Notes under the pieces: generated by a model
Databases searched by the model: none
What the model saw: the letters and a program-made list of their open reading frames with translations, nothing else
Told to the model about the DNA's origin: nothing
In this document: piece by piece, positions 30,106 to 37,427 of the stretch
How positions within the stretch are numbered: the stretch's first letter is position 1
Layout of the letters: the number at the start of each line of letters is the position of its first letter
NCBI GenBank assembly: GCA_024278135.1
Contig: JAJRTU010000322.1
Span: 1-37,427 of the forward strand
Direction of reading: 5' to 3'
Origin: Gammaproteobacteria bacterium
GTDB taxonomy: Bacteria > Pseudomonadota > Gammaproteobacteria > Eutrophobiales > Eutrophobiaceae
DNA: 37,427 nt
Made by a program: the position numbers and the translations under genes

Positions 30106-30724
30106 AATTGGTGGAAGTCTGCAAAATTCGGACTGTTTGACGGGGTGGCTGGAAGGTGTACTCAGATACGGAAGTGGCAAGGTCGTCATCGTTCCCGGCG
30201 GTGGAAAGTTTGCCGATGCAGTTCGTCAGAGTCAGTCCAAGTTGGGCTTCGATGATGCGAGTGCGCATAAAATGGCCTTGCTGGCGATGGAGCAAACTGC
30301 CCACCTGTTTTCAGGCCTGGCGCCGGAGTTACGACTTGTCAGCGATATAACATCGATTCACCATTGTCTCGCTGATAAGGGGGTTGCAGTATGGTTACCC
30401 TATAAAGAGGTGGCAAGGCAGCCCCAGATACCTGCCAGCTGGGATGTCACTGCCGACGGCCTGGCGGCCTGGCTGGCAATACAATTGCGATTCAGTTCTC
30501 TGCTGCTGGTAAAATCCATACCTTTACCGACAGGCAATCCGACTTTTGACAAGCTTGTCGAACTTGGCCTGATTGATCCCTTTATTGCCCGTCTTTCCCA
30601 TGTATCCGACCTGAAAATAAGCTGGATGGGAAAAGAAGAATGCAATCTGTTGCCCGCGCTGCTCCGGAAAAAGCCGCGATATCAAGATCGTAGAATAGTC
30701 CCTCACTCGGCAAATTCGATTTAA
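30092..30724 (+). CDS. Amino acid kinase family protein, MfnE-like, probable methylofuran biosynthesis
   Basis: MWVVKIGGSLQNSDCLTGWLEGV, VVIVPGGGKFADAVR; 14-bp overlap with pabB. Confidence 0.83.
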   Translation: MWVVKIGGSLQNSDCLTGWLEGVLRYGSGKVVIVPGGGKFADAVRQSQSKLGFDDASAHKMALLAMEQTAHLFSGLAPELRLVSDITSIHHCLADKGVAVWLPYKEVARQPQIPASWDVTADGLAAWLAIQLRFSSLLLVKSIPLPTGNPTFDKLVELGLIDPFIARLSHVSDLKISWMGKEECNLLPALLRKKPRYQDRRIVPHSANSI

Positions 30725-30742
30725 TTTCATTATTGTATACAT

Positions 30743-30770
30743 AAAAAAATCTTCAAGATTTTGTGAAGAT
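30743..30770 (-). terminator. Candidate minus-strand intrinsic terminator
   Basis: Hairpin atcttca/tgaagat followed, on the minus strand, by seven T (aaaaaaa on plus). Confidence 0.5.
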
Positions 30771-30848
30771 AACCGCTACCCAGTACAGGGATTCCATTGG
30801 CAGAATATGGAAGCGATTATCAACAGGCATGAGAATTGAGAAGAAACC

Positions 30849-32045
30849 ATGGGTAATATTGTTCAAAAACTGAATCTAAGCAGGCAAATGTATTTGTTGG
30901 CAGCGACCAGTGTCGTCAGTCAGTTTATTATGTTGGGATATGTCTGGTTGACGATTTCGGAGCTGACGTCATTCAGCAGTGCCAGGATGGGAATCACATT
31001 CATCTCTGTGACAGCCTGTCTCCTTGTCGCTGGACTGGCCTACTATCTCGGCGCCTTCAATTCGGCAAGAGCCGAGACGATTGTGGGTGGTTTGCATGCC
31101 CTTGCCAAAGGGGATTTAGGTAAAAAACTCGATCTCCGAGGCAAGGACGAGTTTGCCTGGATGTGCTGGGAATATACCTGCGCCCGCAAAGGCTTTGGAG
31201 AAATGGTCAATAGTTTGATTGCCAATACCGCTCAGTTGACCTCATCAGCGGAACAATTATCCGCCATCAGCGAAAAAAGTTCTGAAGGCGCCAGTTGCCA
31301 ACAAGCCGAAGTGAAACAGGTGGCAACGGCAATGGAAGCTATGTCAGCGACAGTACAGGAAGTTGCAAAAAATGCAGGAAACGCAGCCTCTGCGGCCCAG
31401 GAAGCGGACACCCAGGCCAAACATGGACATAATGTGGTCAATGAAACCATTACCATTATTGATTCTCTCGCTGATGAGGTGACCGAAACTTCCAATGTCA
31501 TTGAGAAATTGAAAGGTGACAGCATCAGTATCGGCACGGTACTCGATGTCATTCGGGACATCGCTGAACAAACCAATTTACTGGCATTGAATGCGGCTAT
31601 AGAAGCGGCCCGTGCCGGAGAACAGGGTCGCGGTTTTGCTGTTGTGGCGGACGAAGTGCGTACGCTGGCCAGCCGTACACAACAATCCACCCAAGAGATT
31701 CAGGGTATGATTGAGCGCTTGCAGACAGGGGCCAACGAGGCAGTGTCCGCCATGGAGCATGGTAGAAGCAAGGCCCAGGAAAGCGTTGAGCAGGCCGCCA
31801 AAGCCGGTCAGGCGCTGGAATTGATCACTTCAGTTGTGGACAGCATCAAGGCCATGAATATGCAGATTGCCAGTGCTGCGGAGCAACAGAGTGCCACAGC
31901 AGAAGAGATCAACCGTAATATTGTCAATATCAGTACCGTGGCTGAAGAAAATGCGGCAGGCTCCAGACAAACATCACAGGCAATTGAAAACCTGGCTCGA
32001 CTCGCTGTAGAACAGCAGGAGCAGGTCAGTAAGTTTAACCAGTAA
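30849..32045 (+). CDS. Methyl-accepting chemotaxis protein lacking a large periplasmic sensor domain
   Basis: Two closely spaced N-terminal TM segments; signalling hairpin [48 protein letters not shown]. Confidence 0.93.
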   Translation: MGNIVQKLNLSRQMYLLAATSVVSQFIMLGYVWLTISELTSFSSARMGITFISVTACLLVAGLAYYLGAFNSARAETIVGGLHALAKGDLGKKLDLRGKDEFAWMCWEYTCARKGFGEMVNSLIANTAQLTSSAEQLSAISEKSSEGASCQQAEVKQVATAMEAMSATVQEVAKNAGNAASAAQEADTQAKHGHNVVNETITIIDSLADEVTETSNVIEKLKGDSISIGTVLDVIRDIAEQTNLLALNAAIEAARAGEQGRGFAVVADEVRTLASRTQQSTQEIQGMIERLQTGANEAVSAMEHGRSKAQESVEQAAKAGQALELITSVVDSIKAMNMQIASAAEQQSATAEEINRNIVNISTVAEENAAGSRQTSQAIENLARLAVEQQEQVSKFNQ

Positions 32046-32223
32046 TCTTGAGGTGTGAATTGCTCATATTGTCCGATAGCTTTGCCTGCTGCGAAGAAAC
32101 AGACAGATGTTCAAGTACACGTTGTGCGGCAGGTAAACCAAAGTCAAGCGCAACGCGATAACAATCAATAAGGCTGGTCTTGTTTTCATTATAATGTTGT
32201 CCAGCAAAGGCTTCGTGAGCCAT
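32035..32223 (-). CDS. Small uncharacterised protein (62 aa)
   Basis: ATG 32223 preceded on the minus strand by GGAGG with 8-nt spacing (ggaggatacaaccATG); [40 protein letters not shown]... Confidence 0.6.
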   Translation of the reverse strand: MAHEAFAGQHYNENKTSLIDCYRVALDFGLPAAQRVLEHLSVSSQQAKLSDNMSNSHLKITG

Positions 32224-32283
32224 GGTTGTATCCTCCAGTCTTGTCATTATTTATGATGTCGTAAATATTGTCCTTTTTAAAAC

Positions 32284-32310
32284 ACCTTAACCCCTTCAGG
32301 GGATTAAGGT
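32284..32310. other. Stem-loop downstream of nrdB / upstream of small ORF
   Basis: accttaacccc-ttca-ggggattaaggt (one bulged A). Confidence 0.7.
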
Positions 32311-32322
32311 ATTAATAAGAAG

Positions 32323-32393
32323 GCCTGGTATCTGGAAGAGGCTGGAGATACCAGGCAATGGCCAAGATCCCTCTTGGCTCCCCGCTAAGGCGG
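32323..32393. other. Cluster of further stem-loops between nrdB and small ORF
   Basis: gcctggtatct...agataccaggc (32323-32356); gccaaga-tccc-tcttggc (about 32361-32378); ccgc-taag-gcgg (about 32382-32393). Confidence 0.65.
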
Positions 32394-32410
32394 TTACGGC
32401 AAATCGAATT

Positions 32411-33559
32411 TTAATCCCAGGTCAAAGCACCCCCAGTCTGGTATTCAGTCACACGGGTTTCGAAGAAATTCTTTTCCTTTCTGAGGTTGGCCTGTTCGTC
32501 CAGCCAGGGAAGTGTGGCTTCATCCACACCCGGGAAAGGTTCTTCAGCCAGGCCCAACTGGTTTGCACGGCGGTTCGCGATGTACTGGAATTGCCCCATG
32601 TGCGCTTCGGCGGAATAACCGAGGATCGGGTCTTTCAGAATATAATCGGTATAGCTCTGTTCAGCTTCAAAAGCCTCATCCCACAAATCCCGGATCGCCT
32701 TTTTATCCAGTGTCAGTTTTTCTTCATATATAATCTGTTTAACAACGCGAATACCAAAAGAAGCATGCATCACTTCATCGCGCATGATGTATTGAAACTG
32801 CTCTGCCGTGCCTTTCATCAGGCCACGACGTTGCAGGGCGAAGATGGGACTGAAGCCATTGTAGAACCAGCAACCTTCAAAGATGGCGGCAAAGAAGATA
32901 TAAGCGATAACAAAGTTATGCAATTCTTCAGGATCAGTGAGATCAATATCAGAACGTAATACAGAATCCAGCCGATGATTTGCAATGGCAATTTTTTGAT
33001 GGATCTCGGGAACGACCCGGTAGCGGTTGTATATTTCGCTTTGATCCAGACCAATCGTTTCGATGCAGTGTTGGTAGGTCCAGGTATGCAGTGCTTCTTC
33101 GTAAACCTGGCGTGCCTGATAAATCTGCAACTCCGGCGCTGACATCTTTTCCATAACGGCCAGGCCGATATTGCGCATTGCAAGAATGTCTGAGGTGGTC
33201 AGATAGGACAGAACGTTTTCATAAACATGTTTTTCTTCGAGAGTCAGCTTGTAGCGATAGTCGGTGACATCCTGCGCCATGTTGATGTCCAGCGGTGTCC
33301 AGTGATTCTTATTGGCATTCAGGAAATAATTCCATGCCCAGGGATATTTAAACGGGGCCAGTTGATTGATATCGGTATGCCCATTGATGACGCGTTTATC
33401 ATCAGGGTTGACCGGCTTTAGACTGTCTGGAGCTGCATTTAATTTGCCACTTGCCGTACTCTCATGTGTCGGCTTGTTTAATATCTGCTCGGCCAGTATG
33501 GGCTCAAGCTTATCCGACGCGGGTACCGGCTTTCCTACAGGGTCATCCCAGTTCAACAT
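32411..33559 (-). CDS. nrdB: Class I ribonucleotide reductase beta subunit
   Basis: VYEEALHTWTYQHCIE (ExxHxxxY, radical Tyr retained), EGCWFYNGF, MRDEVMHASFG. Confidence 0.95.
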   Translation of the reverse strand: MLNWDDPVGKPVPASDKLEPILAEQILNKPTHESTASGKLNAAPDSLKPVNPDDKRVINGHTDINQLAPFKYPWAWNYFLNANKNHWTPLDINMAQDVTDYRYKLTLEEKHVYENVLSYLTTSDILAMRNIGLAVMEKMSAPELQIYQARQVYEEALHTWTYQHCIETIGLDQSEIYNRYRVVPEIHQKIAIANHRLDSVLRSDIDLTDPEELHNFVIAYIFFAAIFEGCWFYNGFSPIFALQRRGLMKGTAEQFQYIMRDEVMHASFGIRVVKQIIYEEKLTLDKKAIRDLWDEAFEAEQSYTDYILKDPILGYSAEAHMGQFQYIANRRANQLGLAEEPFPGVDEATLPWLDEQANLRKEKNFFETRVTEYQTGGALTWD

Positions 33560-33594
33560 TCACACATTCCTCCCGGGTAATATTTGCTTTCAAA

Positions 33595-36486
33595 TTATTG
33601 ACAGGCATCACAATCGGGATCCAGAATCGAGCAAACCTTTGGTGCTTCGATAGATTCAAGTTGGGCGTCCGGCCTTGCAGCACTGTTGGTAGCGCCTTTT
33701 TCCATATGCGTGGCACCGAGAGAGCGCAGATAATAGGTGGTTTTCAAACCACGCATCCAGGCCAGTTTGTAAAGATTGTCCAGTTTTTTGCCACTGGGCT
33801 CGGCCATATACAAATTCAGAGACTGCCCCTGATCAATCCACTTTTGCCGACGTGATGCCGCTTCGACCAGCCAGCGCGAATCAATTTCAAAGGCAGTGGA
33901 ATAAAGTTCTTTCAGGTCTTCCGGTATGCGATCAATAGCCTGAACGCTGCCGTCAAAGTATTTCAGATCATTGACCATCACATCGTCCCATAAATCACGT
34001 GCCTTCAGATCGTGTGCAAGGTAGGGATTAACAACGGTAAATTCACCGGAGAGATTCGATTTTACAAAAAGATTCTGGTAGGTAGGCTCAATGGACTGGG
34101 TGACACCACAAATATTGGAGATAGTCGCTGTCGGTGCGATGGCCATGCAATTGGAATTACGCAAGCCCTGTTTTTTCACCTGTTTGCGCAGGCTGTCCCA
34201 ATCCAGAGTCTGGCTGTCATCCACTTCCAGATAAGTATCTCTTGCCTGGTTTAGCAGGTTCAGTGTATCAATCGGCAATATACCCTGACTCCAGAGTGAG
34301 CCCTTGAAGCTGGAGTAGCTGCCGCGCTCTTCGGCCAGGGCGGAGGATGCCTGGATGGCGAAGTAGCTGACGGCTTCCATACTGCGATCAGCGAATTCTA
34401 CAGCCGCTTGTGAAGCATAAGGGATCCGGGTCCTGTACAGCGCATCCTGAAAACCCATAATGCCCATACCGACGGGACGGTGACGCAGGTTGGAACGGCG
34501 AGCCTGAGGGACACTGTAATAGTTGTAGTCAATAACATTATCCAGCATACGCATCGCCGTCGAAATGGTACTGGACAGCTTATCCATGTTCAGGCCGTTC
34601 TCATCGACGTGTTGGGCGAGGTTGACTGAGCCCAGGTTGCATACTGCGATTTCCTCGTCAGAGGTATTCAGCGTTATCTCGGTACAAAGGTTGGACGAAT
34701 GTACGACACCGGAATGCTGTTGTGGCGAACGCAGATTGCAGGGATCCTTGAAAGTAATCCAGGGATGACCTGTTTCGTACAACATGGATAACATTTTTCG
34801 CCACAACTCAACGGCCTGCAGGGTTTTGAAGTTTTTGATCTCACCACGTTCGGCCATGGCTTCATACTCGACATAGCGCACTTCGAATTCTTTGCCATAG
34901 AGATCGTGCAGATCCGGCGTTTCATCGGGCGAAAATAATGTCCAGCTGCCTTCTTCGCAGGCGCGCTTCATAAACAGATCAGGAATCCAGTTGGCGGAAT
35001 TCATGTCATGGGTACGTCGACGTTCATCACCGGTGTTCTTGCGTAATTCGAGGAATTCCTCGATATCAAGATGCCAGGTTTCCAGATAAGCGCACATGGC
35101 CCCCTTGCGTTTACCGCCCTGATTAACGGCGACGGCGGTATCATTGGCGACTTTTAGGAAGGGTACTACACCCTGTGATTTGCCATTGGTGCCCTTGATA
35201 TGTGCTCCCATGGCGCGCACCCGGGACCAGTCGTTGCCAAGGCCGCCGGCATATTTGGATAACATGGCATCATCCTTGATGGCGCTGAAGATGCCATCGA
35301 GATTGTCCGGTACTGTACTGAGGTAACAACTGGAGAGTTGTGGTCTGAGCGTGGCAGAATTAAACAGGGTCGGTGTCGAACTCATAAAATCGAAAGATGA
35401 CAGCAGGTCATAAAACTCGATGGCTCTGGCTTCCCGATCCAGTTCATTGATTGCCAGGCCCATGGCAACACGCATGAAGAAGGCCTGCGGCAGCTCAAAG
35501 CGGATGTCATTGGAGTGAATGAAATACCGGTCGTACAGGGTCTGCAGGCCGAGATAGGTGAACAGCTGATCCCGTTCCGGTTTTAAGGCCTCGCCCAGGC
35601 GACCCAGATCATATTTTGCAATTTCGTGGTCAAGTAATTCGAGTTCCGTACCGGATTGTATATACTTCCTGAAATAATCGGGGTAGCGCAGCGCCATTTC
35701 CGCCTGCGTGGCCTCGGTCGTGCTTTTTTCTATAAAACTCAGGGCTTCGCGCCGCATGTTATCCAGTAAAAGACGAGCGGCGGCATAGCTGTAATTGGGC
35801 TCTTTCTCGATCAGGGTTCTGGCACTCATCACCAGTACCGGGTTGACATCCGCCTCGTTGACACCGTCAAATAAATTACGTAATGCATCATCAATGATCA
35901 GACGATCATCAATATAATCCAGCTTCTGACAGGCTTCGTTGACAACGGCAATGAGGCGGTTCATGTCCAGTGGCTTTACAGTGCCATCGGCATAGGTCAC
36001 GTTAATAACGTGAGCGGTACCGGCCTCTCCACTTTGCTGCTTCTCCTGCTCGATTTTTCTTGCCCGAGTACGGCTCCGTTCTTCGCGATAAATAACATAG
36101 GCACGGGCGACTTTCTGCTCACCCGCGCGCATCAGGGCCAGTTCTACCTGATCCTGGATATCTTCAATATGTACGGTGCCGCCACCGGGCATACGCCGGG
36201 TCAGGGCACGGGTAATCTGCTCACACAAGCGTTCCACTTTTTCGTGTACGCGAGTTGAAGCCGCTGCTGTGCCACCTTCGACGTCAAGAAATGCCTTGGT
36301 TAATGCCACGCTTATTTTGCTGGAATCGAAACCAGTCACTTTGTTATTACGGCGAATAACCTTGAATTCACCGGGCTCATGGCTGCTGTTTCCGGCCTGA
36401 GATATTGTCGTTTCCCGAGTCAATGCGTCGACATCAGCATCAGATATAATGACCGACTCGGCCAAAACGGCTTTTTCAACCTCCAT
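33595..36486 (-). CDS. nrdA: Class I ribonucleotide reductase alpha subunit with two N-terminal ATP-cone-like modules
   Basis: VIRRNNKVTGFDSSKISVALTKAF and VTYADGTVKPLDMNRLIAVVNEACQ cones; SSCYLSTVPDNLDGIF, NLCTEITLNTSDEEIAVCNLGSVNL; C-terminal CDAC. Confidence 0.96.
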   Translation of the reverse strand: MEVEKAVLAESVIISDADVDALTRETTISQAGNSSHEPGEFKVIRRNNKVTGFDSSKISVALTKAFLDVEGGTAAASTRVHEKVERLCEQITRALTRRMPGGGTVHIEDIQDQVELALMRAGEQKVARAYVIYREERSRTRARKIEQEKQQSGEAGTAHVINVTYADGTVKPLDMNRLIAVVNEACQKLDYIDDRLIIDDALRNLFDGVNEADVNPVLVMSARTLIEKEPNYSYAAARLLLDNMRREALSFIEKSTTEATQAEMALRYPDYFRKYIQSGTELELLDHEIAKYDLGRLGEALKPERDQLFTYLGLQTLYDRYFIHSNDIRFELPQAFFMRVAMGLAINELDREARAIEFYDLLSSFDFMSSTPTLFNSATLRPQLSSCYLSTVPDNLDGIFSAIKDDAMLSKYAGGLGNDWSRVRAMGAHIKGTNGKSQGVVPFLKVANDTAVAVNQGGKRKGAMCAYLETWHLDIEEFLELRKNTGDERRRTHDMNSANWIPDLFMKRACEEGSWTLFSPDETPDLHDLYGKEFEVRYVEYEAMAERGEIKNFKTLQAVELWRKMLSMLYETGHPWITFKDPCNLRSPQQHSGVVHSSNLCTEITLNTSDEEIAVCNLGSVNLAQHVDENGLNMDKLSSTISTAMRMLDNVIDYNYYSVPQARRSNLRHRPVGMGIMGFQDALYRTRIPYASQAAVEFADRSMEAVSYFAIQASSALAEERGSYSSFKGSLWSQGILPIDTLNLLNQARDTYLEVDDSQTLDWDSLRKQVKKQGLRNSNCMAIAPTATISNICGVTQSIEPTYQNLFVKSNLSGEFTVVNPYLAHDLKARDLWDDVMVNDLKYFDGSVQAIDRIPEDLKELYSTAFEIDSRWLVEAASRRQKWIDQGQSLNLYMAEPSGKKLDNLYKLAWMRGLKTTYYLRSLGATHMEKGATNSAARPDAQLESIEAPKVCSILDPDCDACQ

Positions 36487-36581
36487 AACCCCTCCTATAA
36501 AGGTTAATCACTGAATATTGTTATTATCGTTTTAAAGCGTAGAAATGAGATGAAGTTTTTTACGTAAGACAAATTAAAGCA

Positions 36582-36629
36582 CCACAAGAAATTGTGGTCA
36601 AGTTGTATTTAACATACGACATATTGTGG
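36582..36629 (-). promoter_or_regulatory. Tandem NrdR-box-like sites upstream of nrdA
   Basis: ccacaagaaattgtgg (36582-36597) and atacgacatattgtgg (36614-36629), 32 bp apart, i.e. about three helical turns, as expected for NrdR boxes. Confidence 0.65.
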
Positions 36630-36658
36630 ATTGAACTGTTAGTTCAGGTCGGAATACT

Positions 36659-36667
36659 TGTGGATAA
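36659..36667 (-). promoter_or_regulatory. Consensus DnaA box upstream of nrdA
   Basis: tgtggataa = TTATCCACA on the minus strand. Confidence 0.65.
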
Positions 36668-36969
36668 GTTGAGGAAAAAAATATTGTCATTCATGCTGCT
36701 CGGCACCAATCATAAGGTATTCAAACACTTACTTTGTCGACCTGCTGCTGTTCCTTCATTTCGATGGAAATATTTCAAAGTCAAAACGGCGCCACAGTGG
36801 ATGCGAGTTGTCTGAACAGCCTGGAAAAAAATAAAATTTTACAAAAATATGACGGGAAGATTTTTCTGCACGGTCACTATTGAAATACATGGGGTAAACT
36901 GTACCGATGTCGGGCAGATAATTAACACCGCCGGGTCTGAGTCTGGCCGGGCACTTATGTGGATTATGA

Positions 36970-37427
<458 letters not shown>

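Noticed and set aside
33595-36486. Intein within nrdA
   Set aside because: The 963-aa length is explained by two ATP cones plus the catalytic core; no splicing motifs seen.

Overview
This 37.4 kb window is a dense methylotrophy (C1) island, probably from a gammaproteobacterial-type methylotroph (taxon inferred, not tested). Left to right it holds: the 3' part of a lanthanide-type methanol dehydrogenase (xoxF), a pseudoazurin-like cupredoxin, xoxJ and a secreted unknown protein; then, on the minus strand, one long apparent operon with the order fwdD-like, fhcB1, fhcA1, fhcD1, fhcC1, 7Fe ferredoxin, ferredoxin-NADP reductase, fhcB2, fhcA2, fhcD2, fhcC2, fdhB (gamma/beta fused), fdhA. On the plus strand follow H4MPT and methylofuran genes (beta-RFAP synthase, mtdB, mch, a CitG-like protein, fae, MfnD/MfnF-like proteins, pabB, MfnE-like) and a minus-strand hisA-like gene split by an in-frame TAA. 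The right side has a short chemotaxis receptor, a small SD-preceded ORF, nrdB, nrdA (with NrdR-like and DnaA boxes upstream) and the 5' part of a lipoyl-domain dihydrolipoamide dehydrogenase. The most interesting observation is that two complete fhcBADC sets flank a ferredoxin/FNR pair. FhcB1 keeps the four-Cys FeS motif, a VCHGPS motif and an RGHGNVTG motif expected of redox-active archaeal FwdB, and it has a FwdD-like partner gene. FhcB2 has lost the metal-ligand Cys and the Arg. This suggests a possible redox-active, ferredoxin-coupled bacterial formyl-methylofuran dehydrogenase next to a purely hydrolytic paralogue. That hypothesis rests on motif reading only and needs alignment and biochemistry.
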